64,000 nucleotides of DNA from Octadecabacter sp. (GCA_028825445.1 JAPKAD010000011.1:1-64000), one strand, 5' to 3'. Counted from the stretch's first letter, positions 18,408-28,309 are shown. Notes: generated by a model not told the origin, from the letters alone. A program made the numbers and translations.

Positions 18408-19279
18408 CGCGTTGGAACTGGCTTTTCACCGCGATAGTCGTAAAATCCGCGTTTCGTTTTTCGGCCTAACCAACCAGCCTCTACATATTTTGTTAGCAGG
18501 GGGCAGGGGCGGTATTTAGTATCAGCCAGCCCTTCGTGCAACACGTTCATTATCGACAAGCAAGTATCTAGGCCGATGAAGTCAGCAAGTTCAAGTGGTC
18601 CCATCGGATGGTTTGCACCAAGTTTTAGCGACGTATCAATAGACTGGACGCTACCGACGCCTTCGTAAAGCGCATAAACGGCCTCGTTGATCATAGGCAT
18701 CAGGATTCGATTGACAATAAAGGCTGGGAAATCTTCGGCTGTGGCGGATGTTTTTCCAAGCCGCTCAACTACGGCTTTGCAGGCATCATATGTCGGAACG
18801 TCTGTCGCGATGCCCCGGATTAATTCGACCAATTGCATAATCGGGACTGGGTTCATAAAATGAAACCCCATAAACTTTTCTGGGCGGTCCGTACGAGACG
18901 CAAGCCGTGTGATGGAAATCGATGACGTGTTGGAAGTAAGAATCGTATCTGGTGTAAGGTGGGGGAGCAAATCCTCAAAAATCGCCTGTTTTACAGTCTC
19001 GCGTTCGGTCGCGGCTTCAATCACTAAATCTGTGGGTCCAAGATCGACCAATTTCAACGTTGTATCAATTCGGCGCAGACCTTCGTCTTTGTCAATTGCA
19101 GTAATTAGGCCCTTAAATATTTGACGGTCCATATTTCCAGAAATTTTTTGAACAGCAGCAGCAAGGGCGTCTTCGCTTACGTCCGTCAACAACACGTCGT
19201 ATCCTGCCAGAGCGCAAACATGCGCTATGCCGCTACCCATCTGTCCTGCGCCTACGACGCCGATCCGTTCAATGCCCAT
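18404..19279 (-). CDS. hbd: 3-hydroxybutyryl-CoA dehydrogenase
   Basis: NAD(P)-dependent oxidoreductase interconverting 3-hydroxybutyryl-CoA and acetoacetyl-CoA. The Rossmann motif VGAGQMGSGIAHVCALAGYDV starts near residue 7. The substrate/catalytic block is FMGFHFMNPVPIMQLVELI, with its conserved His. The C-terminal domain has AFIVNRILMPMINEA and GANHPMGPLELADFIGLD. The track ORF is longer. I prefer the ATG at 19279, because AAAGGG stands nine bases upstream and 291 residues is the family norm, with ATG at 19285 as an alternative. It lies downstream of a heptamer repeat in its own 5' region. Confidence 0.93.
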   Translation of the reverse strand: MGIERIGVVGAGQMGSGIAHVCALAGYDVLLTDVSEDALAAAVQKISGNMDRQIFKGLITAIDKDEGLRRIDTTLKLVDLGPTDLVIEAATERETVKQAIFEDLLPHLTPDTILTSNTSSISITRLASRTDRPEKFMGFHFMNPVPIMQLVELIRGIATDVPTYDACKAVVERLGKTSATAEDFPAFIVNRILMPMINEAVYALYEGVGSVQSIDTSLKLGANHPMGPLELADFIGLDTCLSIMNVLHEGLADTKYRPCPLLTKYVEAGWLGRKTKRGFYDYRGEKPVPTR

Positions 19280-19393
19280 TTCCATCTGCCCTTTATTAGT
19301 TTGTGACACCTTAGGCTCGTGCAGAGGCAGTCTCAAGCGCGGCGCATTCACACAAATTTAATTGTCGTGCCACTATGCCGTTGCATTTTTTAT

Positions 19394-19454
19394 CCTGATG
19401 CCTGATGCCTGATGCCTGATGCCTGATGCCTGATGCCTGATGCCTGATGCCTGA
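19394..19454. repeat. Heptanucleotide tandem repeat (CCTGATG)x8
   Basis: Eight perfect copies of CCTGATG (19394-19449) followed by a partial CCTGA. The array begins about 115 bases upstream of the hbd start codon, in the probable 5' regulatory region. It is not inside any convincing ORF. Confidence 0.97.
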
Positions 19455-19965
19455 GTGCTGCGAGTTTCAGCAATTTGTATTATAAGTTGCATCCGAGGGG
19501 TGACGAGCAATTCATTGCTCTAACTACTAGATCGATTGCTCTCTAGCCTAAGATCAATCCAGCCAAGGTATTTCTACAAGCTATTTTATGGGATGTCTTG
19601 CGCTGTCGATAGAGTGGTTCTTGATGGTTTTGGACTATTTAAAGAAATCCTGTATTGACTTGATGACGACGCTTGTGGGGTTGGCGAAGAAACTAGTCTC
19701 TTTCTTTGGCTCACATCGCGTGTACAGAATGATAAATGCAATGGCAATTATTAAACTTTCCTAAGTATTTAACTTTCGTAATATTCAAAATTTTATGCCC
19801 CCCTTTTTTAATATTACTTTGGCCGTGCAGAACGTGGAACGTCAGGTATTTTCTATCGCTTGACGACCTAGTGATAAAAAACGTTTGGGATCAAAGTGAA
19901 ATGAGGCTGCTGCGAAAGAGTTGCGTAGTTCACAAATTCTTTCTCTTATTTGAATCGTGATACGA
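19455..19965. other. Intergenic stretch between the heptamer repeat and the etfA terminator
   Basis: AT-rich gap. A 58-codon plus-strand ORF (19588-19764) is amphipathic but lacks a ribosome binding site. The track ORF at 19736-19960 has no motif. I see no RNA gene and no mobile-element end. Confidence 0.5.
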
Positions 19966-19968
19966 AAA

Positions 19969-19996
19969 AAAGGCCCACCAACTAAGGTGGGCCTTT
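19969..19996 (-). terminator. Intrinsic terminator after etfA
   Basis: Perfect 11-bp stem AAAGGCCCACC / GGTGGGCCTTT around the loop AACTAA, 32 bases past the etfA stop. On the minus strand it is followed by a run of T (AAAAAA on the plus strand), as expected for termination of the etfBA transcript. Confidence 0.9.
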
Positions 19997-20027
19997 CAAA
20001 ATAAAATCATATACTAAATTCGTAAGT

Positions 20028-20957
20028 TTAGCTTAGCTTTTCAGTTAATTCAGGCAAGGCATCAAACAAATCGGCAACAAGACCAAAATCTGCTACTTGA
20101 AAGATTGGCGCTTCCTCGTCTTTGTTGATCGCAACTATGACTTTGGAATCTTTCATGCCAGCCAAGTGCTGGATTGCTCCTGAAATTCCTACTGCAACGT
20201 ACATGTCAGGTGCCACTACTTTGCCAGTCTGGCCAACCTGCCAGTCGTTCGGCGCATAACCGGAATCTACTGCTGCACGGGACGCACCCACAGCGGCACC
20301 CAGTTTATCAGCCAAACTTTCGATTAGTTTGAAATCATCTTCCGAGCCAACACCACGACCGCCAGATACGACGATCCCCGCTGAGGTCAGTTCAGGGCGA
20401 TTAGATGTTGCAACTTTGTCTTCGATCCACTCAGATAAACCGGAGTTTCCAGCGCTTTCTATTTCCTCGATAGTCGCAGAACCACCCATCCCAGCAGCGT
20501 CAAAAGTTGCTGTCCGGATAGTCATAACTTTAGTAGCATCTGTTGATTTTACCGTTTGCAATGCGTTGCCTGCATAGATTGGGCGCACAAATGTTTCGGA
20601 GTCGACCACTTCGACCACCTCGGAAATAATCATCACGTCGAGCATCGCTGCGGCGCGTGGCATAATGTTTTTGGACGCAGCGGTGGAAGGCGCAACTATA
20701 TGGGAGTAATCACTCGCCAATGAGATGATCATATCAGCCATTGGTTCAGCTAAGTCATGACCATAGGCATCATCTGATACACACAGAACCTTCGAAACGC
20801 CATCAAGTTTAGCAGCATCTGAAGCAGCAACTTGGCAAGCAGATCCGGCGCACAAAACGGTAACGGCACCTAACGACTTCGCAGCTGTCAGGGCCTTTGC
20901 TGTAGCATCCATGGACAATTCACCATTCACAACTTCAGCGATTAAAAGAACAGACAT
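20028..20957 (-). CDS. etfA: Electron transfer flavoprotein, alpha subunit
   Basis: Large subunit of the ETF heterodimer, which carries electrons from acyl-CoA dehydrogenases to ETF:ubiquinone oxidoreductase. The N-terminal domain begins [15 protein letters not shown]. The C-terminal FAD domain shows [13 protein letters not shown]-like sequence (here [19 protein letters not shown]), [25 protein letters not shown] and [20 protein letters not shown]. The C-terminus is [19 protein letters not shown]. The length of 309 residues is normal. It starts directly after the etfB stop, in one operon, and would serve the methylsuccinyl-CoA dehydrogenase encoded nearby. Confidence 0.97.
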   Translation of the reverse strand: MSVLLIAEVVNGELSMDATAKALTAAKSLGAVTVLCAGSACQVAASDAAKLDGVSKVLCVSDDAYGHDLAEPMADMIISLASDYSHIVAPSTAASKNIMPRAAAMLDVMIISEVVEVVDSETFVRPIYAGNALQTVKSTDATKVMTIRTATFDAAGMGGSATIEEIESAGNSGLSEWIEDKVATSNRPELTSAGIVVSGGRGVGSEDDFKLIESLADKLGAAVGASRAAVDSGYAPNDWQVGQTGKVVAPDMYVAVGISGAIQHLAGMKDSKVIVAINKDEEAPIFQVADFGLVADLFDALPELTEKLS

Positions 20958-21716
20958 TTATACAGCTCCCACTTCTTTGAGTTTCTCAATTAACTCATCA
21001 ACTGAGCCAACTATGATTCCAGCTGCGCGCGTTTCAGGTTCCGCGTTTCCGACTATTGTGAGACGCGGTTTAATATCTACGCCATAATCTGCAGGTGTTT
21101 TTTCATCCATCTGCTTTTTCTTTGCCTTCATGATGTTAGGCAAGGATGCGTAGCGCGGTTCATTCAACCGTAAATCGACCGTGATGATCGCAGGCATCTT
21201 AAGTTTGATGGTTTGCAAGCCGCCGTCTACTTCGCGTGTTACTGTGGCAGTGTCGCCATCCACATCAAGTTCGGACGCAAATGTGCCTTGTGCCCAACCT
21301 GTAAGAGCTGCCAGCATCTGGCCGGTTGCATTCATGTCGTTGTCAATTGCCTGCTTTCCGGCCAATACCATGCTTGGCTTCTCTTCGTCGATGATAGCTT
21401 TAAGGATCTTAGCAACGGCGAGTGGTTCGATATCATTGTGCACATCATCTGTGGCAACAACTAAAATTGCACGATCAGCTCCCATTGCCAGAGCTGTGCG
21501 GAGTGTTTCTTGGGATTGCTTAACGCCAATGGAAACGGCGATAATTTCGTCAGCCTTTCCAGCCTCCTTAAGACGGATGGCTTGTTCGACTGCTATTTCA
21601 TCGAACGGGTTCATAGACATCTTGACGTTTGTAAGATCAACACCGCTGCCGTCCGCTTTGACACGAACTTTAACGTTATAATCAATTACGCGTTTGACGG
21701 GTACGAGGACCTTCAT
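20958..21716 (-). CDS. etfB: Electron transfer flavoprotein, beta subunit
   Basis: Small ETF subunit, which binds AMP and docks to acyl-CoA dehydrogenases. At 252 residues it is full length. [20 protein letters not shown] is the typical N-terminus, and [17 protein letters not shown] and [19 protein letters not shown] are family blocks. The recognition-loop region is [22 protein letters not shown]-type ribosome binding site precedes the ATG on the minus strand. It is immediately followed by etfA. Confidence 0.97.
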   Translation of the reverse strand: MKVLVPVKRVIDYNVKVRVKADGSGVDLTNVKMSMNPFDEIAVEQAIRLKEAGKADEIIAVSIGVKQSQETLRTALAMGADRAILVVATDDVHNDIEPLAVAKILKAIIDEEKPSMVLAGKQAIDNDMNATGQMLAALTGWAQGTFASELDVDGDTATVTREVDGGLQTIKLKMPAIITVDLRLNEPRYASLPNIMKAKKKQMDEKTPADYGVDIKPRLTIVGNAEPETRAAGIIVGSVDELIEKLKEVGAV

Positions 21717-21838
21717 CAGCGATTTCTCCCAGTTTGGATTCTATTGTCTGCAGTTTGGTAGCGTGACTGACATGAGGAAAACAGCACAAAATCGACGTAT
21801 AAAGAGTTTGTGACGCCAAATTATTTATCAATTACAAC

Positions 21839-22411
21839 TTAACGGTTTGCGCCTGGAACCCATAATACATCATCTTTGCCATCATTGTTGGCGATCCGTG
21901 AGGCGTTGAAAAACCAATCAGACAAACGGTTAAGGTATTTGACTGCCGCCGCGTTCACCGTTTCGACAGTTGCCAATTCCACAGACAATCGCTCTGCGCG
22001 CCGCGAAACTGTACGGCAAAGGTGCAAATGTGCTGCCAATGCAGACCCGCCTGGAAGAATAAAGCTGCGTAACGGTGACAGAACATCATTCATAGCGTCA
22101 ATCTCGTGTTCCAGTCTCGTGACCTGTGTATTGGTCATCCGGAGTGGCTGATATTCTGCGTCAACGTCTTTTTCCATGTCTGGACGGCACAAATCTGCGC
22201 CCAGATCGAACAGATCGTTCTGTATCATCGCCAATTGTGCGTCTATGTTACCATTTGCGTGCAGCCGAGCAAGACCAACTGCTGCATTTGTCTCGTCAAC
22301 TGTGCCATATGCATTAACGCGCTTTGAATGTTTTGCTACACGGCTACCGTTGCCCAATGCAGTTTCGCCACCATCGCCAGTTTTTGTGTAAATTTTATTT
22401 AAAACAACCAT
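21839..22411 (-). CDS. Cob(I)alamin adenosyltransferase, PduO type
   Basis: ATP:cob(I)alamin adenosyltransferase that makes adenosylcobalamin, the cofactor for carbon-skeleton mutases. At 190 residues it has the PduO-type signatures: the N-terminal ATP-binding IYTKTGDGGETALGNGSRV, then VNAYGTVDETNAAVGLAR, and the C-terminal CRTVSRRAERLSVEL. Its ATG shares one base with the stop of the upstream small membrane protein gene (TGATG), so translation is probably coupled. The location beside etfBA suggests a link to acyl-CoA mutase pathways. Confidence 0.92.
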   Translation of the reverse strand: MVVLNKIYTKTGDGGETALGNGSRVAKHSKRVNAYGTVDETNAAVGLARLHANGNIDAQLAMIQNDLFDLGADLCRPDMEKDVDAEYQPLRMTNTQVTRLEHEIDAMNDVLSPLRSFILPGGSALAAHLHLCRTVSRRAERLSVELATVETVNAAAVKYLNRLSDWFFNASRIANNDGKDDVLWVPGANR

Positions 22412-22614
22412 CAGTTACCCCCTTGGGAACGGAAGTAGGCAAAGCCTACGATTACGATAACAGCTAGGAATTGTGCTGCGATTCGCAGCTGCATGATTTT
22501 ATTTGATTTCTTGCCGTCGCCGCCTGCTTGAAACGTCGACAAGCCCCAAGCCAGAACGCCCGCCACAATTAGGCAGACAACAATTATGACGTAGAAGAAT
22601 GAATTGTTGGCCAT
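22411..22614 (-). CDS. HIG1-like small two-TM membrane protein
   Basis: A 67-residue protein with two predicted transmembrane helices: about residues 5-25 (FFYVIIVVCLIVAGVLAWGL) and 47-62 (IAAQFLAVIVIVGFAY). They are joined by a basic loop, KKSNKIMQLRIAAQ. The N-x-x-M-x-x-R-x-x-x-Q pattern resembles the HIG1 (hypoxia-induced) domain seen in respiratory-supercomplex factors. The family match is by memory, and the function here is unknown. It is coupled to the downstream adenosyltransferase gene by a TGATG overlap. Confidence 0.7.
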   Translation of the reverse strand: MANNSFFYVIIVVCLIVAGVLAWGLSTFQAGGDGKKSNKIMQLRIAAQFLAVIVIVGFAYFRSQGGN

Positions 22615-22674
22615 GAGTTTTGGTCCTTTAACAAATTAATTAGTAGTTAGCAGGAGATACACAAAAGGGAAGGG

Positions 22675-23502
22675 TTAGCCCTTGCGCAGCACACGGTCTA
22701 GGGCTCGCGATGTTAGAATTCGTCGTAAAAACCCCATCATGTAAGTTGGGGTTGTGACGTAATAACGCGGTTTCGGATTACGATGTGTGACAGCTGTTAG
22801 CAGTTTAGCAGTCACCGCAGAGGCAGGTAACTCAAACTTATCTGCTCCACGATCGTCGTACAAACGTTTGCGAAGGCCTAATTCGTATTGTGCTTGACGG
22901 GGTGAGTTTTTCCAATCTACCCACTTTTCAAAATGTGGAATCGAATTTTTGCGAATATTAGACGTTATTGGTCCCGGTTCGATCGTAATGATCTTAATAT
23001 TGGTATCGGCCATCTCTATTCGTAGGGTGTCCGTAAGCCCCTCGAGCGCAAACTTTGTCGCTATGTAGGCCCCCCGCCAACGCATCGCGATCAGTCCAAG
23101 AACAGATGAGTTTTGAATAATCCGCCCGTGACCTTGCGTGCGCATGGCGGGAATAACGCGGACTGTCAGGTCATGAACGCCAAACACATTTGTCTCAAAA
23201 ATTTCACATAGCGCCTCGCGCGGCAGGTCTTCGATCGCGCCAGGAATTCCAAAAGCACCATTGTTAAACAATGCGTCAAGAGTCCCATTCGTAGCGGTGA
23301 AAACCTCAGACAGTCCAGCTTCAATACTGGTGGGATCAGCGTAATCGATCAATGGAGCGTCGAAACCTTCTGCCCTTAAACGATCACAGTCAGCTTGCTG
23401 ACGGCACGATGCAAAAACACGCCATCCCGCTTTGCGCATTCCGTACGCTGCATCGTAGCCAATCCCGGAAGAGCAGCCCGTAATAAGTATTGTTTTTTTC
23501 AT
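22675..23502 (-). CDS. Short-chain dehydrogenase/reductase
   Basis: Classical SDR of about 275 residues. The cofactor motif is ILITGCSSGIGYDAAYGMRKAGWRV at the N-terminus, followed by LFNNGAFGIPGAI, the catalytic serine in IIQNSSVLGLIA, and YIATKFALEGLTDTL with the Tyr-x-x-x-Lys pair. ITIEPGPITSNI is the usual post-catalytic block. The substrate cannot be told. The track ORF starts at 23523, but MKKTILITG at 23502 is the most SDR-like start. MKSDMKK at 23514 is also possible. It ends about 60 bases before the HIG1-like gene. Confidence 0.88.
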   Translation of the reverse strand: MKKTILITGCSSGIGYDAAYGMRKAGWRVFASCRQQADCDRLRAEGFDAPLIDYADPTSIEAGLSEVFTATNGTLDALFNNGAFGIPGAIEDLPREALCEIFETNVFGVHDLTVRVIPAMRTQGHGRIIQNSSVLGLIAMRWRGAYIATKFALEGLTDTLRIEMADTNIKIITIEPGPITSNIRKNSIPHFEKWVDWKNSPRQAQYELGLRKRLYDDRGADKFELPASAVTAKLLTAVTHRNPKPRYYVTTPTYMMGFLRRILTSRALDRVLRKG

Positions 23503-23523
23503 ATCCGACTTCATGCCTCGCAT

Positions 23524-23950
23524 TTTTTAACACGGCAAGAGGCTATCAAAGTACGTTTTAAAACTTTTTATCTATTAAATAGGTTTTCGGCGATCCAACC
23601 TTCAATTCATTAGTCGACAGCGCTGAAACTCGCCAACTGTCTGCGTAAATGTTCTGCACCTCAAGTTTGGTGGCACAGTATTGGGTAGTTGTGACTCAAA
23701 ATCTTGTACCTGACACAATCTGCATGTTCATGTGCGACACAGCAACTTCGCTGATGTCTATTTTTATTCGGTGATAGTCGCCACCACTGGTTTGACAGTG
23801 GAAATACTTGTGGGTTCAACTTCATCGCACTGCAAAACTTTAACAAATCTGTTGTTGTTTAATCAGGAGGTCTGTTTTTAATAGAAAAATTCGTATGTCG
23901 AATTAAATTTATTCGTTGTCGTGCAAATAGGCCTTCGGTAGACACCATTT
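23524..23950. other. Divergent gap between the SDR gene and parC
   Basis: About 430 bases that must hold promoters for both flanking genes. The short track ORFs inside show no motifs. I could not pick a convincing -35/-10 pair, and the AT-rich stretch from 23875 to 23925 is the likeliest promoter region for parC. Confidence 0.45.
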
Positions 23951-26248
23951 ATGAATGATGATGCGCTAGACCCTAAGATGAACCCGACCGAAACGCTGCG
24001 CCGTGCGCTGGGTGATCGATATTTGACCTATGCGCTGTCAACGATCATGCACCGCGCCTTGCCTGATGCCCGTGACGGGTTGAAACCGGTGCACCGGCGA
24101 ATTCTATTTGCTATGCGTGAACTAAAGCTCGCCAGCAAGGGGGGGTTCCGAAAATCTGCTAAGATTTCTGGTGATGTTATGGGTAACTATCATCCTCACG
24201 GTGACGCTGCGATTTATGATGCCATGGCGCGTTTAGCTCAGGACTTTAATGTGCGTTATCCGCTCGTCGATGGCCAAGGAAATTTTGGCAATATTGACGG
24301 TGATAACCCTGCTGCAGCGAGATATACCGAAGCACGGATGACCGCGGCTGCAGAAGCACTGTTAAAAGGTTTAGACGAAAACGCAGTTGATTTTCGGGAA
24401 AACTACGATGGCACGCTAGAAGAGCCTGTCGTGTTGCCAGCGGCGTTCCCGAACCTTTTAGCGAATGGATCAAGCGGCATCGCAGTTGGCATGGCGACGA
24501 ACATCCCCCCCCACAACCTAGAAGAACTTATCGGTGCGTGTTTGCATCTGATCAAAACACCAGATGCGCGCGATGAAACCTTACTGAATTATATTCCCGG
24601 ACCAGATTTCCCCACAGGTGGGGTCATTGTTGAACCGAAAGAAAATATTGCTGAGGCTTATCGCTCCGGTAAGGGCGGTTTCCGCTTGCGGTGTAAGTAC
24701 GAGGTCGAAGATCTGGGTCGTGGCCAGTGGCAGGTCATTATTACAGAGATCCCCTATCAAGTTCAAAAATCAAGGCTGATTGAAAAACTTGCTGAGATTA
24801 TCGACTTGAAGAAGGTTCCAATTCTTGCTGACGTGCGCGATGAATCTGCCGAAGATATTCGCATTGTATTGGAACCAAAGTCTAAAAACGTCGATGTCGA
24901 AGTTTTGATGGGTATGCTGTACCGAAATTCTGAACTAGAAACGCGTTTTAGCCTAAACATGAACGTGCTGATCGATGGTCTCACGCCAAAGGTGTGTTCG
25001 CTAAAGGAAGTGCTGCGCGCCTTCCTTGATCACCGTCGTGATGTATTGCTTCGTCGCAGCACGCACCGGATGGTTAAGATCGACCATCGGCTTGAAGTCC
25101 TCGAAGGTTTTATAATTGCCTTTCTGAACCTGGATCGTGTGATCGACATCATTCGCTACGATGACAGTCCGAAGATAGCTTTGATGACAGAAGATTGGGG
25201 CAAGGCCCACGTCCGCGCCATGGACGAGGCTGATTATGTCGCACCGCTGAAGGGCAGTGAAATGGGGCTGACCGAAGTACAGTCTGAAGCTATCTTGAAT
25301 ATGCGCCTACGGTCTTTACGCCGTCTTGAAGAAATTGAGCTTGTCAAAGAACGTGACGCTTTGATGCTTGAACGCGTTGGGCTGGAGGACCTTTTAGATA
25401 GTGAGGATATGCAATGGAAAACCGTTGCAGAGCAGCTGCGTGAAACACGCAGTTTATTCGGCTCAAAATCCAAGGGCGGTGCGCGACGAACGGCATTCGC
25501 TGTTGCCGGTGTAGTTGAGGATGTCCCTCTTGAAGCGATGATCGACAAAGAACCAGTTACCGTCGTCTGTTCAAAAATGGGTTGGATTCGTGCAATGACG
25601 GGCCATATCGACCTTGCGCGAGAATTAAAATTTAAAGACGGTGATGAGGGAAGGTTTGTGTTTCATGCGCAAACTACCGATAGATTATTGGTGTTTGGCA
25701 GCAATGGGAGGTTCTATACGCTTGGCGCATCTGTCCTTCCAGGTGGGCGTGGCATGGGAGAACCGCTGCGGCTGATGGTGGACCTGCCTAACGAGGCTGA
25801 AATCGTTGCGTTGTTCATTCATCGTGTCGGCAATAAGTTGCTAGTCGCATCGTCGGCGGGTGATGGGTTCGTGGTATCCGAAGATGACGTGGTTGCGCAG
25901 ACCCGTGCGGGCAAACAGGTATTGAACGTCAGGGGTGAAGTGCGTGCTAAGGTTTGTTCTACTATTGCGGGCGACTACGTGGCGTGTGTTGGTGAAAACC
26001 GCAAGGTAATTCTATTCCCACTTGATGAGCTGCCCGAGATGGGCCGTGGCAAGGGTGTTCGATTGCAAAAGTACAAAGATGGCGGTTTGTCAGACGCAAC
26101 GACATTTAAGCTTAGCGATGGCTTGTCATGGCTCGATCCTGCAGGACGCACCCGCACTCAAACTGAACTAAGTGAATGGGCAGCGAAACGTGCGGGAGCT
26201 GGCCGCATGGCACCGCGTGGTTTTCCAAGGAATAACCGGTTCACTTAA
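23951..26248 (+). CDS. parC: DNA topoisomerase IV subunit A
   Basis: DNA-cleaving subunit of topoisomerase IV, which decatenates daughter chromosomes. It has 765 residues, the shorter ParC length rather than GyrA. The breakage-reunion domain begins TLRRALGDRYLTYALSTIMHRALPDARDGL, with PVHRRILFAM. The active-site tyrosine is Tyr125 in AARYTEARMT. The quinolone-resistance region reads HPHGDAAIYDAMARLAQ. The C-terminal beta-propeller repeats are more divergent, for example FGSNGRFYTLGASVLPGGRGMGEPL. parE is not in the window. Confidence 0.96.
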   Translation: MNDDALDPKMNPTETLRRALGDRYLTYALSTIMHRALPDARDGLKPVHRRILFAMRELKLASKGGFRKSAKISGDVMGNYHPHGDAAIYDAMARLAQDFNVRYPLVDGQGNFGNIDGDNPAAARYTEARMTAAAEALLKGLDENAVDFRENYDGTLEEPVVLPAAFPNLLANGSSGIAVGMATNIPPHNLEELIGACLHLIKTPDARDETLLNYIPGPDFPTGGVIVEPKENIAEAYRSGKGGFRLRCKYEVEDLGRGQWQVIITEIPYQVQKSRLIEKLAEIIDLKKVPILADVRDESAEDIRIVLEPKSKNVDVEVLMGMLYRNSELETRFSLNMNVLIDGLTPKVCSLKEVLRAFLDHRRDVLLRRSTHRMVKIDHRLEVLEGFIIAFLNLDRVIDIIRYDDSPKIALMTEDWGKAHVRAMDEADYVAPLKGSEMGLTEVQSEAILNMRLRSLRRLEEIELVKERDALMLERVGLEDLLDSEDMQWKTVAEQLRETRSLFGSKSKGGARRTAFAVAGVVEDVPLEAMIDKEPVTVVCSKMGWIRAMTGHIDLARELKFKDGDEGRFVFHAQTTDRLLVFGSNGRFYTLGASVLPGGRGMGEPLRLMVDLPNEAEIVALFIHRVGNKLLVASSAGDGFVVSEDDVVAQTRAGKQVLNVRGEVRAKVCSTIAGDYVACVGENRKVILFPLDELPEMGRGKGVRLQKYKDGGLSDATTFKLSDGLSWLDPAGRTRTQTELSEWAAKRAGAGRMAPRGFPRNNRFT

Positions 26249-26995
26249 TCAAATCATTTTCTATCCCCAATGGTCCTAGGTTTGAATTCGTTGCACCTAT
26301 GGTCAAATTTACAAGTTTGCGCCGACCAGCGAAATTTGGACTATGCTATTATTCGGTATTTATAGTTTGTAGATAAAAGCGTGTTTGCAGCACTGGATTG
26401 TTGTGGTCCCTCGTTGGATATTTTTGTGGGGCTTTTTTATTGCTGTTGTAATTATGGGTTTCTATATTGGGGTCTCCTCAGTTGCTATTATTTTTGAAAA
26501 ATACATTTGTTGATTGATGAGATTGATGGCCTTAAAAAAGTCGCCATGATTTTCATTCATGAGATTGGCAATATTGAGCCTTCCTACCTCACGCATTTTA
26601 GTGTGTTGGTTTTTTATTTGATGATTTTGCACTCAGTTCACCAATGCTATTTTTTGGCGGAAAGGATCATCAAGGCAGACTGCCCCAAAGACGGCGAAGC
26701 TGCAGGTGGTAAGCTTTTTATTATGGTCTGTTGGACAGCGCACTGAGATTATTTGCTGTCGCCACTTTCTTTACACGAACGACGATTTAAAACAATAAAA
26801 AGTAGGTACAATAGCACAATGAATGTCACACACAGTACATTGCGTTCCTATTGCAGTGGCCTATGCAACAGAATCTTAATTGTAAATTTTCGCCATTGTT
26901 AAGCAACAAGAAATGAGATGCCTTCGGTATTTCCTAAGATTGATTGCGAGCATGGACATGCTTCGATAGTTAAAAGCAAAATTAAAGGAACTAAT
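26249..26995. other. AT-rich gap between parC and the lipoprotein gene
   Basis: Contains two overlapping weak reading frames. One is a hydrophobic stretch reading HWIVVVPRWIFLWGFFIAVV around 26390-26515. The other is a 79-codon track ORF at 26507-26746 in another frame. Together they could be a frame-shifted small membrane-protein gene, but neither has a good start or a family motif. The rest shows nothing recognisable. Confidence 0.35.
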
Positions 26996-27643
26996 ATGCG
27001 TAATTTTGTAACTTTATTGTTTCTTTTAATACTTACTGCTTGTGGTGGAATTCGCGACGATCTTGCCAGTGTGCCAGATCCTGTTGGTACATTCCGGCTT
27101 GGTCACAATATCGCTGTGGTAAATGAACCTGCTAAAGGTCCATTTTCACGTACCGTCGAAGATGCTGAGTGGCAGGCTGCCATGGTTACAGCTGTTGAAG
27201 ACCGATTGGGTGATGCGCGCTTTTTTGGTGATAAATATTTTCATGTTGGCGTTTCTGTCCAAGGCTATGTGCTTGCGTATCCAGGGATCCCGCTCGTCTA
27301 TTCGCCAAAGTCTGCGTTGATCTTTTCTGTCAATTTTTTTCAGGATTCAACGCAGACAAAATTGAACGACGAACTGATCCAGATAACCGTGTTTGAACCT
27401 TGCTGTACGATTCCGTTTCTTGGGTCTGGCTTTACGCGAGGCAAAGCTGAACAAATGGAGGGACTATCTTTCAACGCGGCCCGGGCCATAGAACGCACAA
27501 TTCGCCAGAACGCCGATTGGTTTGATGGCACGCCCGAGGTTCTTCAGGCGGATGACACAATCCTTGAAGGTAATGTTTTGGAAAATAATCCTGAACTGGT
27601 TGTGCCGCAGAATGTACCGCCCACCGAATTTGTAACCAATTAA
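26996..27643 (+). CDS. Predicted lipoprotein of unknown function
   Basis: A 215-residue protein with a type II signal peptide: MRNFVTLLFLLILTACGG, lipobox LTAC with Cys16. The start is the ATG at 26996 with AAAGGA seven bases upstream. The longer track ORF would bury the signal. The mature part is soluble and acidic, with blocks such as VPDPVGTFRLGHNIAVVNEP and FSRTVEDAEWQAAMVTAVEDR. I do not recognise a domain. Proteins of this sort, with conserved signal and lipobox, recur in roseobacters, but I cannot give a function. Confidence 0.8.
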   Translation: MRNFVTLLFLLILTACGGIRDDLASVPDPVGTFRLGHNIAVVNEPAKGPFSRTVEDAEWQAAMVTAVEDRLGDARFFGDKYFHVGVSVQGYVLAYPGIPLVYSPKSALIFSVNFFQDSTQTKLNDELIQITVFEPCCTIPFLGSGFTRGKAEQMEGLSFNAARAIERTIRQNADWFDGTPEVLQADDTILEGNVLENNPELVVPQNVPPTEFVTN

Positions 27644-28309
27644 CCCACTCGGTGACATTTGCCTACCAAAGGCCGTACGTCATTCTTGATCATGCACCTA
27701 TTTCAAAATAGCCAGATTACTATTTTTAATTGGGCTACTATTTACCCCAAAATAACAAGACGTCATTATTGCTAAGTCAAAATTTGAACGTAAAGAATCG
27801 CAAGTAAATATCGGCGCTATTAGAGCGACTCCAACGCTGATGCTACATCTATTGACCTGATTTTTTTATTTCGCGACTTAGCCTAAAACACAATGCTTTA
27901 ACCTACAGTCATTGATAAGTTTTCCGGCCGCGTGATTTCATCATATCCTTGGCCAATTGTTGATATGATGGGTTCTCCCGCTTTCCTTGGTAAAGTGCTC
28001 TGATATGGTTCAAAAACTCCGTCTATTCCTGGTGTAAAACCAAATTTGATCCTTGACGCCATAATTTGCAAATCGCGCCATGCGCGACTATTTTTTTTAG
28101 TTCGCAAATATGAAATGGCTGTATTATTCGAGCGAAACGTGCTGTTTAAGTTTCGGCTAAAATTTGACCTAGCCAACTTAACATTTTAACAATCGCTGCA
28201 CTGTAAAAATTCTATGGTGGCATTGTCTAATTGACGCTGTAGTGTTCCATGAAATCGCCATTAGTAGCACTAATTTAGTTAATTTGATGAAAGCCACGAG
28301 CCAGCATAA
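27644..28309. other. Gap with a possible minus-strand gene fragment
   Basis: The minus-strand track ORF (27898-28176, 92 codons) contains a protein-like tail, AWRDLQIMASRIKFGFTPG then STIGQGYDEITRPENLS. It has only a TTG start without a ribosome binding site, and no recognised family. It may be the remains of a longer gene. Otherwise the stretch is AT-rich with no visible RNA gene or terminator. Confidence 0.35.

Noticed and set aside
19588-19764. 58-codon plus-strand ORF reading MGCLALSIEWFLMVLDYLKK...
   Set aside because: It has no ribosome binding site and sits in an AT-rich gap, with no family motif.
26507-26746. 79-codon ORF after parC
   Set aside because: Weak start, no motif. Possibly a shifted remnant, but not supportable as a gene.
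27898-28176. 92-codon minus-strand ORF with a PBP2-like TIGQGY string
   Set aside because: The string is too short to assign, the start is TTG without a ribosome binding site, and flanking blocks do not match.
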